Assembly (NCBI GenBank): GCA_022796315.1
Contig: JAAWIL010000016.1
Span: forward strand, 1-20,747
DNA from: Oscillibacter sp.
GTDB taxonomy: Bacteria; Bacillota; Clostridia; Oscillospirales; Oscillospiraceae
DNA: 20,747 nt
Direction of reading: 5' to 3'
In this document: piece by piece, positions 1 through 6,776 of the stretch
Layout: the number at the start of each line of letters is the position of its first letter
How positions within the stretch are numbered: position 1 is the stretch's first letter
The notes under the pieces: model-generated
Told to the model about the DNA's origin: nothing
Seen by the model: the letters and a program-made list of their open reading frames with translations, nothing else
Databases searched by the model: none
Program-made: the position numbers and the translations under genes

Positions 1-243
1 CCTTGCAATCCGCCAGGATTGCGGCGGCTTTTTGCCTTGCTGGACAAAAAATCCCCTCGCCAATCCCCGCACGCTGAGATCCTAAACAGGCTCTTAGAAG
101 ATGGCGGAGACCACGGTCTCCGCCATCTGGTTCCTTTCTTTCAGACTCTTAGAACCTGTATTCATAATCGGGGGATGCCGGATGGACGAGGATTTTTCCC
201 GCCAGACAAGGAAATTTTCCGCAGGAATCCTGACGGATTTCAA
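1..243. repeat. Large imperfect palindrome (fold-back element)
   Basis: Positions 1-112 read forward match the reverse complement of about 115-243 along most of their length, with gaps. Matching blocks are 1-20 with 224-243 (CCTTGnAATCCGnCAGGATT), an A-rich block near 46-55, an ACAGGnTCT block near 86-93, and a perfect 13-bp core (100-112 against 115-127) with only AC between. The right arm carries about 17 extra bases next to the core. A similar short unit recurs inverted at 146-163 and 301-318. The left arm may continue outside the window. The 1-312 stretch has no convincing gene; a 62-codon frame on the minus strand lies inside the palindrome and looks spurious. It could be a MITE-like non-coding element; no transposase is seen. 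Confidence 0.7.
5..33 (+). terminator. Possible terminator in left palindrome arm
   Basis: A 7-bp hairpin (GCAATCC, loop GCCA, GGATTGC) at 5-22 is followed by GGCGGC and a T5 run at 29-33. The gap between stem and T run is atypical, and the sequence also belongs to the palindrome, so this is weak. Confidence 0.3.
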
Positions 244-267
244 GGGGAATTGACGCAGTATGGCGGG

Positions 268-286
268 AAAAAGACCGTTCAAACGG
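268..286 (-). terminator. Possible weak terminator downstream of fhs
   Basis: On the minus strand, 27 bases after the fhs stop, CCGTT and AACGG (286-275) form a very short stem followed by TCTTTTT (274-268). The stem is only 4-5 bp with a tiny loop. The larger palindrome at 1-243 lies immediately downstream and could itself end transcription. Confidence 0.3.
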
Positions 287-312
287 CGTTCAGCAGTTGT
301 GAATACCGGTTC

Positions 313-1986
313 TTAGAACAGGCCGGAAATCTTCCCGTTCTCGTCCACGTCAATCTTCTCGGCGGAGGGCACCTTGGGCAGGCCCGGCATGGTCATGATA
401 TCGCCGGTGAGCGCCACGATGAAGCCCGCGCCGGCGGAGACCTTCAGGTTCCGCACCGTCACCGTGAACCCTCTGGGCGCGCCCAGCAGGGCCGGGTCAT
501 CGGAGAAGCTGTACTGCGTCTTGGCCATGCAGATGGGCAGATTGCCGAAGCCCAGCTCCGTCAGCTGCTTGGCCTGCTTCTTGGCGTTGGCCGTCAGCTC
601 CACGCCGTCGGCGTGGTAGACCTTCTTGCAGATGGCCTCCAGCTTCTCCTCGATGGTGGCCTCCAGGTCATAGGTAAAGCCGAACTGATTGGGCTGCTCG
701 CAGAGGCGGACCACCTCCTCGGCCAGGGCCTTGCCGCCCTCGCCGCCCTTGGCCCAGACCTCGCTGAGGGCCACGTTCACGCCCAGCTCGCCGCACTTCT
801 TCTCCACCAGGTCCAGCTCCGCCTTGGTGTCGGTGGGGAAGGCGTTGATGGCCACCACGCAGGGCAGGCCATATACGTTCTTCACGTTGTCCACATGCTG
901 GAGCAGGTTGGGCAGCCCCTTCTCCAGGGCCTCCAGGTTCTCATGGTTCAGGTCTGCCTTGGCCACGCCCCCATGGTACTTCAGCGCCCGGACGGTGGCC
1001 ACGATCACCACCGCAGAGGGGTGCAGGTCCGCCATGCGGCACTTGATGTCCACGAACTTCTCCGCGCCCAGGTCCGCGGCGAAGCCCGCCTCGGTCACGG
1101 CGTAGTCCGCCAGCTTCAAGGCCATGCGGGTGGCGGTGACGGAGTTGCAGCCGTGGGCGATGTTGGCGAAGGGCCCGCCGTGGATGAAGGCGGGGGTGCC
1201 CTCCAGGGTCTGGACCAGGTTGGGCTTCAGGGCGTCCTTCAGCAGGGCCGCCATGGCGCCCTCGGCCTTCAGGTCGTGGGCAGTGACGGGCTTGCCGTCA
1301 TAGGTGTAGGCCACGATCATCCGGGCCAGGCGGGCTTTCAGGTCCGTAATGTCGCTGGCCAGGCACAGCACCGCCATAATCTCGCTGGCCACGGTGATCT
1401 CAAAGCCGTCCTCCCGGGGCACGCCCTGCATCTTGCCGCCCAGACCGCCCACAATGTGGCGCAGCTGCCGGTCGTTCATGTCCACGGCCCGCTTCCAGGT
1501 GATCTGCTTGACGTCGATGCCCAGGGCGTTGCCCTGCTGAATGTGGTTGTCCAGCATGGCCGCACACAAATTGTTGGCCGCGCCGATGGCGTGGAAGTCC
1601 CCGGTGAAGTGGAGGTTGATGTCCTCCATCGGCACCACCTGGGCGTAGCCGCCGCCGGCCGCGCCGCCCTTCACGCCGAACACGGGCCCCAGAGACGGCT
1701 CACGCAGGGCGACGGCGGACTTCTTGCCGATCTTGCGCAGGCCGTCCGCCAGACCTACGGAGGTGGTGGTCTTGCCCTCGCCGGCGGGGGTGGGCGTGAT
1801 GGCGGTCACCAGGATCAGCTTGCCGTCGCTCCCCTGTTTCTCCTTCAGCAGGTTATAGTCGATCTTGGCCTTGTAGCTGCCGTACTGCTCCAGGTACTTC
1901 CCGTCCACCCCGCAGTTCTTGGCAACCTCTGTGATGTTCAGCGGCGTCGCCTCCTGGGCGATCTCGATGTCCGTCTTGAAGCTCAT
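313..1986 (-). CDS. fhs: Formate--tetrahydrofolate ligase
   Basis: 557 aa, the normal length for the family. It joins formate to tetrahydrofolate using ATP, giving 10-formyl-THF in the cytoplasm for purine and formyl-Met synthesis or for the methyl branch of the Wood-Ljungdahl pathway. The ATP-binding loop TPTPAGEGKTT is at about residues 64-74, and the family-typical GPVFGVKGGAAGGGYAQV stretch follows near 100-120. The ATG start has AAGGAGA six bases upstream. The gene is single, with its own consensus promoter at 2075-2103, and is transcribed away from the GntR regulator at 2220. An operator-like TGGTCAGACC lies in the leader. No folD or other one-carbon gene is in the window, so whether it serves acetogenesis cannot be judged. 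Identification is secure. Confidence 0.98.
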   Translation of the reverse strand: MSFKTDIEIAQEATPLNITEVAKNCGVDGKYLEQYGSYKAKIDYNLLKEKQGSDGKLILVTAITPTPAGEGKTTTSVGLADGLRKIGKKSAVALREPSLGPVFGVKGGAAGGGYAQVVPMEDINLHFTGDFHAIGAANNLCAAMLDNHIQQGNALGIDVKQITWKRAVDMNDRQLRHIVGGLGGKMQGVPREDGFEITVASEIMAVLCLASDITDLKARLARMIVAYTYDGKPVTAHDLKAEGAMAALLKDALKPNLVQTLEGTPAFIHGGPFANIAHGCNSVTATRMALKLADYAVTEAGFAADLGAEKFVDIKCRMADLHPSAVVIVATVRALKYHGGVAKADLNHENLEALEKGLPNLLQHVDNVKNVYGLPCVVAINAFPTDTKAELDLVEKKCGELGVNVALSEVWAKGGEGGKALAEEVVRLCEQPNQFGFTYDLEATIEEKLEAICKKVYHADGVELTANAKKQAKQLTELGFGNLPICMAKTQYSFSDDPALLGAPRGFTVTVRNLKVSAGAGFIVALTGDIMTMPGLPKVPSAEKIDVDENGKISGLF

Positions 1987-2052
1987 AGCGTCTCCTTATC
2001 CTCATTCTGAAATTTTGTGTCTCCGGCCACGGGATCTTCCCGGCGCGCCCAC

Positions 2053-2065
2053 GTGGTCAGACCTG
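2053..2065. promoter_or_regulatory. Candidate GntR/FadR-type operator in fhs leader
   Basis: GTGGTCAGACCTG contains TGGTnnnACC, matching the FadR-subfamily pattern TGGTnnnACCA except for the last base. It starts nine bases after the fhs -10 box, around or just after the start of transcription. It resembles the perfect palindrome GTGGTCCTACCAC at 3042-3054 in front of panB, with almost the same geometry. A second inverted repeat (AGACCT, GTTG, AGGTCT, 2059-2074) overlaps it and abuts the -10. Confidence 0.5.
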
Positions 2066-2074
2066 TTGAGGTCT

Positions 2075-2103
2075 ATTATAGGGAAATCTCCTCCGCTTGT
2101 CAA
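2075..2103 (-). promoter_or_regulatory. fhs promoter
   Basis: On the minus strand, TTGACA (2103-2098), exactly 17 bases, and TATAAT (2080-2075): a perfect sigma-A consensus. Predicted transcription starts near 2068, about 80 bases upstream of the fhs ATG. Confidence 0.9.
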
Positions 2104-2148
2104 GCAATATCTGGGGCCGGTTTCCAGGGAGATCTTTTCCGCCGGAGA

Positions 2149-2177
2149 TTGACGAAAGGTTGACTTTTCTTTATAAT
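2149..2177 (+). promoter_or_regulatory. Promoter of the GntR regulator
   Basis: TTGACG (2149-2154), 17 bases, TATAAT (2172-2177). It drives the regulator at 2220 and is back to back with the fhs promoter, the two -35 boxes being about 45 bp apart. No TGGTnnnACC element is seen in this leader, so direct autoregulation is not evident. Confidence 0.85.
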
Positions 2178-2219
2178 GAAAGCATCCTGGAAAAAATGAT
2201 GCTGTCAGGAGGGTTTTTT

Positions 2220-2945
2220 ATGGCAACTTCCCCCCATTCCTCTGCCTCCCGGCCTCTTTCCGAGCAAATCGCCGCCCAGCTGCGGGGGCTGATCTTTGAC
2301 CACTGCCGCTTCGCCCCCGGGGACCGTCTTCCGGACGAGCGGAGCCTGGCCGCAGAGCTGGGCGTCAGCCGCACCTCCCTGCGGGAGGCCATCAAGCTGC
2401 TGGTAGCCAGCGGCGTGCTGGTCATCCGCCGGGGCGTGGGCACCTTCGTCTCCGAGACCCCCGGAAAGCCCGAGGACCCCTTCGGCTTCGCCTTTGCCGC
2501 GGACAAGAAAAAGCTCTTGCAGGACTGGTACTACGTCCGGCTGATCGTGGAGTCGGAAGCCATGGAGATGGTGGCGAAAAACGCCTCGGACGAGGAGCTC
2601 CAGGCCCTGGTGGACCTGTCTCGGGAGCAGAGCGGCCAGATCGACGCCCTGGGCACCGGCATACAGGCCCCCTACACCTTCATGGAACTGGACCAGGCCT
2701 TCCACCGGGCCCTGGCCGCCGCCACCCACAGCGTGGTCATGGACCGCATCCTGCCCTCCCTGCAGGAGTGGGTCTACTTTGGCGCCGCCGTGGGCGAGTA
2801 CCCCCGCCTCTCCCGGAAGATGGAGCAAAACGCCAAGCTCAGCCACCTGTCCATCGCCCGCTTTTTGAAGATGCGGGACGGCAAAGGCGCGAACCTCGCC
2901 ATGCGCTACCACATGCTCCAGGCCCTGGAGGACGTGAGCCGGTAA
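2220..2945 (+). CDS. GntR-family regulator, FadR (FCD) subfamily
   Basis: 241 aa. The start is the ATG with AGGAGG seven bases upstream; an in-frame ATG at 2097 lies upstream of the -35 box and is not used. The N-terminal winged helix (about residues 12-78) contains the GntR signature DERSLAAELGVSRTSLREAI. The C-terminal all-helical FCD ligand domain (about 100-235) keeps the metal-binding set D158, H162, H209 and H231, so it probably binds a carboxylate through a metal ion. Such regulators are usually repressors released by an organic acid. It sits between divergent fhs and downstream panB, both with FadR-like operators in their leaders. Control of those two genes is my inference, and the ligand is unknown; ketoisovalerate, pantoate or a one-carbon acid would fit the targets. 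Confidence 0.92.
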   Translation: MATSPHSSASRPLSEQIAAQLRGLIFDHCRFAPGDRLPDERSLAAELGVSRTSLREAIKLLVASGVLVIRRGVGTFVSETPGKPEDPFGFAFAADKKKLLQDWYYVRLIVESEAMEMVAKNASDEELQALVDLSREQSGQIDALGTGIQAPYTFMELDQAFHRALAAATHSVVMDRILPSLQEWVYFGAAVGEYPRLSRKMEQNAKLSHLSIARFLKMRDGKGANLAMRYHMLQALEDVSR

Positions 2946-3001
2946 GGCCCGCCTCCGGCCTCCGCCCAAAAATATTTTACCGCCCTTTTTCCCAAGGACC
3001 C

Positions 3002-3030
3002 TTGACTTTTTCCGTGAGATCGCCTATGAT
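3002..3030 (+). promoter_or_regulatory. panB promoter
   Basis: TTGACT (3002-3007), 17 bases, TATGAT (3025-3030). Transcription should start near 3037, immediately before the palindrome at 3042-3054. A promoter here means that panB is not simply the second gene of the regulator transcript. Confidence 0.85.
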
Positions 3031-3041
3031 AGAGATCACTA

Positions 3042-3054
3042 GTGGTCCTACCAC
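3042..3054. promoter_or_regulatory. Candidate FadR-type operator in panB leader
   Basis: GTGGTCCTACCAC is a perfect 5-bp inverted repeat around CCT and contains TGGTnnnACCA, the pattern typical of FadR-subfamily operators. It begins eleven bases after the -10 box, where a bound repressor would block initiation. See the related site at 2053-2065. Confidence 0.65.
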
Positions 3055-3104
3055 AACCGGTCCTTCCGGGTGGCGGCCAAACTTGATGAAAGAGGTGCTG
3101 CAAC

Positions 3105-3956
3105 ATGGGCAACAAAAAAAAGATGACGGTTCTGGATTTCCAGAAGTACAAGGACGAGGGCCGCAAGTTCTCCTTTGTCACGGCCTACGACTACACCACC
3201 GCCTCCATTGTCAACGACAGTGACTGCGAGATCATCCTGGTGGGCGACTCCCTGGGCATGATCATGCTGGGCTATGACACCACGGTGCCCGTCACCGTGG
3301 ACGACATGATCCACCACATCCGCCCCGTGGTCAAGGGCGCGCCGGACACCTTCATCATCGGCGATATGCCCTTCGGCTCCTACAACGTCAGCAAGGAGCA
3401 GGCCATTGAGACCGCCAACCGCATCACCAAGGAGACCCTGTGCGACTGCGTGAAGCTGGAGGGCGGCGTGAACATGGCTCCCACCATCCGCGCCATTGTG
3501 GACGCCGGCATCAACGTGATGGGCCACATCGGCATGACCCCGCAGACCGCCTCTACCTTCGGCGGCTTCAAGGTCCAGGGCGGCACCCCCGAGTCTGCCC
3601 GAAAGCTCATTGAGGACGCCAAGGCCCTGGAGGCCGCCGGCGCCTTCGCCATCGTGGTGGAGTGCGTGCCCAGCGTGGTGGCCAAGGCCATGCGCGAGGA
3701 GGTCCATGTTCCCATTCTCGGCATCGGCGCCGGCCCCGACGTGGACTGCCAGGTGCTGGTGACCCAGGATCTGCTGGGCATGTACGGCGACTTCAAGCCC
3801 AAGTTTGTCAAGCAGTTCGCCCAGATCCGCCAGGAGATGGTCAAGGGCTTGAACCTCTTCCATGAGGAGACCCTCAGCGGCGCTTTCCCCACCCCCGAGT
3901 TCTCCTTCAACAAGGCCGTGGAAATCCCCGCCGTCTATGGCCCCGGCAACAAGTAA
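3105..3956 (+). CDS. panB: 3-methyl-2-oxobutanoate hydroxymethyltransferase
   Basis: 283 aa, a little longer than the roughly 264 aa E. coli enzyme. It transfers a hydroxymethyl group from 5,10-methylene-THF to alpha-ketoisovalerate, making ketopantoate, the first committed step to pantothenate and CoA. By family comparison the Mg2+ ligands are D48 (VGDSLGM), D87 (IGDMPFG) and E119 (KLEGG), and the catalytic base is E186 (VVECVPS). GIGAGPDVDCQVLV is the conserved C-terminal block. The ATG follows AAAGAGG by nine bases. Neither panC nor panD is adjacent, so the rest of the pathway is elsewhere or absent. Its methylene-THF substrate ties it to the folate pool fed by fhs. It ends in a strong terminator. 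Confidence 0.97.
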   Translation: MGNKKKMTVLDFQKYKDEGRKFSFVTAYDYTTASIVNDSDCEIILVGDSLGMIMLGYDTTVPVTVDDMIHHIRPVVKGAPDTFIIGDMPFGSYNVSKEQAIETANRITKETLCDCVKLEGGVNMAPTIRAIVDAGINVMGHIGMTPQTASTFGGFKVQGGTPESARKLIEDAKALEAAGAFAIVVECVPSVVAKAMREEVHVPILGIGAGPDVDCQVLVTQDLLGMYGDFKPKFVKQFAQIRQEMVKGLNLFHEETLSGAFPTPEFSFNKAVEIPAVYGPGNK

Positions 3957-3968
3957 TCTCTCCCCCGG

Positions 3969-4000
3969 CTCCCCGGCGCGCCGCGCCGGGGAGTTTTTTT
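3969..4000 (+). terminator. Terminator of panB
   Basis: A perfect 11-bp GC-rich stem (CTCCCCGGCGC, loop GCC, then the complement) is followed directly by seven T residues. This is a textbook Rho-independent terminator and isolates panB from the next operon. Confidence 0.95.
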
Positions 4001-4032
4001 GTCCGCCGCCCTGGTACAGCGGCAAAATCCCC

Positions 4033-4061
4033 TTGACACTCTGCCCCAAAAAGTGTAATAT
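4033..4061 (+). promoter_or_regulatory. Promoter of the XRE/binding-protein operon
   Basis: TTGACA (4033-4038), 17 bases, TAATAT (4056-4061). The -10 box lies inside the palindrome GTGTAATATTACAC (4053-4066), so a protein bound there would exclude RNA polymerase. Confidence 0.88.
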
Positions 4062-4066
4062 TACAC
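4053..4066. promoter_or_regulatory. Perfect 14-bp operator-like palindrome
   Basis: GTGTAATATTACAC is fully self-complementary and covers the -10 box of the operon that begins with an XRE regulator at 4095. By position it is the likely autoregulatory operator of that protein (inference). Confidence 0.7.
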
Positions 4067-4094
4067 CAAAAGCGCGCAAAGGGGGGGGATTCGG

Positions 4095-4550
4095 ATGACA
4101 AAAGAACACTTCACAGCGGAGCTGGACCGGCAGGTGAAATTGGTGCGGACAGAGTACGGCTTTACGCAGGACGTAATGGCCAAGGTCCTGGGCATCTCCA
4201 AGAAGACCCTGGTGGAGATTGAAAAGGGCCGGTCCTCTTTAGGCTGGACCGGGGCGGTGGCCCTGTGCGCCATTTTCTCCGGCAGTCAGGTGCTCTCCGG
4301 GCTTCTGGGCGGCGAGGCCGGGGACATGATCCAGGCCCTGGCCTTCCAGGACCTGCGGCCCGCTTATCCCAAGACCCTGGGCGGCAAGGTTTGGTGGCGG
4401 ACGGTGGAGCGGCGGGGCGGCTATACCATCCAGCAGAACATTCTCTCCCAGCACTACCGGGCATTGGACAGCCAGGACGGCCGGGTGTGTTCCTCCTTCG
4501 ACCTGGAGGAGATCCGGCGGCGGCTGGAGGAATTGGAGGGATGGACATGA
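4095..4550 (+). CDS. XRE-family transcriptional regulator
   Basis: 151 aa. The N-terminal helix-turn-helix spans about residues 12-62 (VRTEYGFTQDVMAKVLGISK, then LVEIEKGRSS), followed by about 85 residues I do not recognise, containing VWWRTVERRGGYTIQQN and a charged C-terminal helix EEIRRRLEELEGW. The ATG follows a G-rich ribosome site. The stop overlaps the start of the next gene as ATGA, so the regulator and the membrane binding protein are translationally coupled and probably act together. The palindrome over the -10 box suggests autoregulation. The C-terminal part could sense a ligand or contact the membrane partner; nothing in it shows which. Confidence 0.9.
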   Translation: MTKEHFTAELDRQVKLVRTEYGFTQDVMAKVLGISKKTLVEIEKGRSSLGWTGAVALCAIFSGSQVLSGLLGGEAGDMIQALAFQDLRPAYPKTLGGKVWWRTVERRGGYTIQQNILSQHYRALDSQDGRVCSSFDLEEIRRRLEELEGWT

Positions 4551-5758
4551 AGGGAAAGCGGATTCTGCTGGGTGTTCTGGGAGCCTTGGCCGTGGGGGGC
4601 TTCTATGGGTTTTTCCTGTTCATCGCCTTTGTTATGATGGCTCTGTCCGGGTGGCCCGTCTACGTCCAGCACACTCTGTGGTTCCTGGGTGCCGTGACGT
4701 GGCTGGCGGCGGTATTCGGGGTCAGCGGGCTTCCGCGTCCCAAGGGGCGGCAGGTGCCGCGGGTCCTTCTGGCCCTTGTGCTGGCCGGCTCCGGCGCCGT
4801 TCTGCTCCACGGTCTCTGGCGGGACAATCTGGCCACGGTGGACGACCGGTCGCTCCTGCTGCGGCAGTACGAGCCCTTCGCCGGGGACACGAAAGCCGTC
4901 TCCCTGGACGGTCCCGCGTCCCTGCGGCTGGAGCACGCCTATGACGCGCCGCGCCTGGACGGAGCCACGGCCCTGTACCCGGTGTATGCCGCCTTTGTTC
5001 AGGCGGTGTATCCGGAGGGGGACTACCCCCTTTACGGGGCTGGCAAGTACGAGCGGGTAACCTGTTCCGGCACCGTGGAGGCGTATCAGCGGCTGATCCG
5101 GAGGGAGACCGACATCATCTTTGCCGCCGCTCCCTCCCAGGAGCAGCTGGACATGGCGGCTCAGGCCGGAATGGAGCTGCACCTGACTCCCATCGGCCGG
5201 GAGGCCTTCGTGTTCTTCGTCAACAGCCGGAACCCGGTGACCGGTCTGACGGTGGAGGAGATCCAGGGGATCTACAGCGGGGAACTCACCGACTGGAGCC
5301 AGGTGGGCGGAAGGCACCAGAAGATCCGGCCCTTCCAGCGGGCGGCCAACAGCGGCAGCCAGTCGGCTCTGCTGCGGCTGATGGAGGGGAAATCCCTGCT
5401 GGAGCCGGAAGAGGAGGACGTGATCAGCGCCATGGACGGCATCATCCGGCAGGTAGCCAGCTATCGGAACTACCGGAACGCCATCGGCTTCTCCTTCCGG
5501 TTCTACGCCACGGAGATGGTGTCCAGCGGCGAGATCCGGCTGCTGGCCCTGAACGGCGTGGAGCCCACACGGGAGACCATCCGGGACGGCAGCTACCCCA
5601 TTTCCAGCAGCTTCTATGCCGTCACCGCCGCCCCCAAGGGGCAGCCGGCCCTGGAGGAGCGGAATCCGCAGGCGGCAGACTTCCTCCGGTGGATTCTCTC
5701 CGAGGAGGGGCAGGAGCTGGTGGAGCGCAGCGGCTACGTGGCGGAGCGGGGGGACTGA
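4547..5758 (+). CDS. Membrane-anchored PstS-like substrate-binding protein
   Basis: 403 aa. The start at 4547 is chosen over 4541 because GGAGG is seven bases upstream of it and only one base from the other. Three predicted membrane helices (about residues 6-33, 43-62, 72-91) are followed by a linker and a periplasmic-binding-protein domain of the phosphate type (about 135-400). That domain has DGATALYPVYAAF (138-150), GREAFVFFVNSRNPV and RAANSGSQSALL (265-276), which correspond to ligand-contact loops of PstS proteins. Three helices rather than a lipobox is unusual, and no pstC, pstA or pstB follows, so a sensing or scavenging role is more likely than uptake. Phosphate as ligand is a family-level guess. 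Confidence 0.85.
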   Translation: MKGKRILLGVLGALAVGGFYGFFLFIAFVMMALSGWPVYVQHTLWFLGAVTWLAAVFGVSGLPRPKGRQVPRVLLALVLAGSGAVLLHGLWRDNLATVDDRSLLLRQYEPFAGDTKAVSLDGPASLRLEHAYDAPRLDGATALYPVYAAFVQAVYPEGDYPLYGAGKYERVTCSGTVEAYQRLIRRETDIIFAAAPSQEQLDMAAQAGMELHLTPIGREAFVFFVNSRNPVTGLTVEEIQGIYSGELTDWSQVGGRHQKIRPFQRAANSGSQSALLRLMEGKSLLEPEEEDVISAMDGIIRQVASYRNYRNAIGFSFRFYATEMVSSGEIRLLALNGVEPTRETIRDGSYPISSSFYAVTAAPKGQPALEERNPQAADFLRWILSEEGQELVERSGYVAERGD

Positions 5759-5761
5759 GGG

Positions 5762-5905
5762 ATGGGGGCCCTTGTGGAGGCGGCGGTCTGCCGGGGCATC
5801 AGCGGGTTCTTCCTGCTGTTCGTCCTCGGTCCCGCGGCCCTGCTCTTCCTTGGATACCTCATCTATATCCTGGTGATGACGCTCCATGAGCTGCGGAAAA
5901 AATGA
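5762..5905 (+). CDS. Small membrane protein (47 aa)
   Basis: ATG three bases after the previous stop, reading MGALVEAAVCRGISGFFLLF at the N-terminus and ending MTLHELRKK. It has one long or two short hydrophobic stretches (about residues 12-40) and a basic tail, so the C-terminus is probably cytoplasmic. A G-rich ribosome site lies in the end of the preceding gene. Tight packing between co-directional genes supports it being real; no family is recognised. It is easily missed because overlapping frames are longer. Confidence 0.65.
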   Translation: MGALVEAAVCRGISGFFLLFVLGPAALLFLGYLIYILVMTLHELRKK

Positions 5906-5918
5906 GAGGAGCCCTTTT

Positions 5919-6137
5919 ATGAGTAAACGGAAGATTCTGCGGGGTGTCGGCCTCGTGATGCTGGTGATCGCGGCGGTCTTCGTGGCCGTGGCGGTACAGA
6001 ACCCCCAGCTGGGGACGGCCATTCGGGTGGGGCGCTTCACCTTCGGCGCAGAGGCCTGGCGGGTGTGCTACGCCGTGTATGTGCTGGTGATGGCGGGCCT
6101 GTTCGCGGCGTCGTTTCTGGTGCGGGAATCCAAATAA
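5919..6137 (+). CDS. Small membrane protein (72 aa)
   Basis: Starts at the ATG seven bases after GAGGAG, reading MSKRKILRGVGLVML. Two predicted membrane helices (about residues 10-27 and 48-66) are joined by a short loop containing QNPQLGTAIRVGRFTFGAEA, with a charged tail ending RESK. It starts 13 bases after the 47-aa gene and lies 28 bases before the SGNH hydrolase, so it is in the same transcript. No named family is recognised. With the 47-aa protein it may form a small membrane complex around the binding protein, which is inference from position only. Confidence 0.75.
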   Translation: MSKRKILRGVGLVMLVIAAVFVAVAVQNPQLGTAIRVGRFTFGAEAWRVCYAVYVLVMAGLFAASFLVRESK

Positions 6138-6165
6138 CGAGACACAGATTCCGGGAGGAAAACAG

Positions 6166-6723
6166 ATGCGGATTTTATGCTTTGGCGACTCCAATACCTA
6201 CGGCTTCGACCCCCGGTCCTGCCTGGGGGACCGCTATCCGGCGGAGATCCGCTGGCCGGAGCGGCTGGCGGCGCTTACCGGGTGGCAGGTCCGAAATGAG
6301 GGCCTGAACGGCCGGGAGATTCCCCACCGTCCCGGAGAGCTGGCCCGGGCCGCCGCCCTGATTGCCGGGGGCCCCTGGGACGCGGCGGTGATCTTGCTGG
6401 GGGACAACGATCTCCTCCAGGGCTGTTCCCCGGAGGAGGTGTCGGCCAGGATGGAGCGTTTTCTGGAGCACCTGGGAGACGCGCCGGTTCTCCTGATTGC
6501 GCCGCCGCCCATGACCGCCGGAACCTGGGTCACGGAGGCACGGCTGCTCCCGGACTCCCGGCAGCTGGCGGCGGGATACCGGGATCTGGCGGAACGGCTG
6601 GGCATCCGGTTTGCCGCCGCCGCCGGATGGGGCATTGAGACGCTGTTTGACGGCGTCCACTTCTCCGAGGCGGGCCACCGGGTGTTCGCGGAGAAAATCC
6701 GGCGGGAACTGGAGGCATTCTGA
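6166..6723 (+). CDS. SGNH/GDSL-family hydrolase
   Basis: 185 aa, a compact single domain. Block I is GDSN (residues 7-10) with nucleophile S9; block II Gly is in LNGRE (near 48); block III is GDND (79-82) with N81; block V is FDGVHFSEAGH with D162 and H165 completing the triad. These enzymes deacylate or deacetylate esters such as lipids, xylan or peptidoglycan acetyl groups. No signal peptide is visible, so it probably acts in the cytoplasm. GGGAGG precedes the ATG. It is the last gene of the run that begins with the XRE regulator at 4095 and ends at a strong hairpin terminator. The substrate cannot be read from the sequence. Confidence 0.9.
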   Translation: MRILCFGDSNTYGFDPRSCLGDRYPAEIRWPERLAALTGWQVRNEGLNGREIPHRPGELARAAALIAGGPWDAAVILLGDNDLLQGCSPEEVSARMERFLEHLGDAPVLLIAPPPMTAGTWVTEARLLPDSRQLAAGYRDLAERLGIRFAAAAGWGIETLFDGVHFSEAGHRVFAEKIRRELEAF

Positions 6724-6733
6724 CGGACGGATC

Positions 6734-6771
6734 AGCAAAACCGGCCTGCCTTGCGGCAGACCGGTTTTGCT
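6734..6771. terminator. Bidirectional terminator between convergent genes
   Basis: AGCAAAACCGG and CCGGTTTTGCT form a perfect 11-bp stem, extended inside by CTGCC and GGCAG around a TTGC loop. The A and T tracts in the stem let it work on both strands. It lies between the SGNH hydrolase (+) and the decarboxylase (-). Confidence 0.88.
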
Positions 6772-6776
6772 GTACC

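Noticed and set aside
94..282. 62-codon frame on the minus strand downstream of fhs
   Set aside because: It lies within the fold-back element, has no ribosome site and no recognisable protein features.
19..2010. Long open frame on the plus strand across fhs
   Set aside because: It is antisense to a certain fhs gene, has the His/Leu/Gly-rich look of a GC-rich shadow frame, and lacks a ribosome site.
3048..4109. 353-codon frame antisense to panB
   Set aside because: Shadow of panB with biased composition, crossing the panB terminator and promoter.
4454..6040. 528-codon frame antisense to the binding-protein operon
   Set aside because: Antisense to genes with clear domains and start signals; Pro/Arg/His-rich low-complexity translation.
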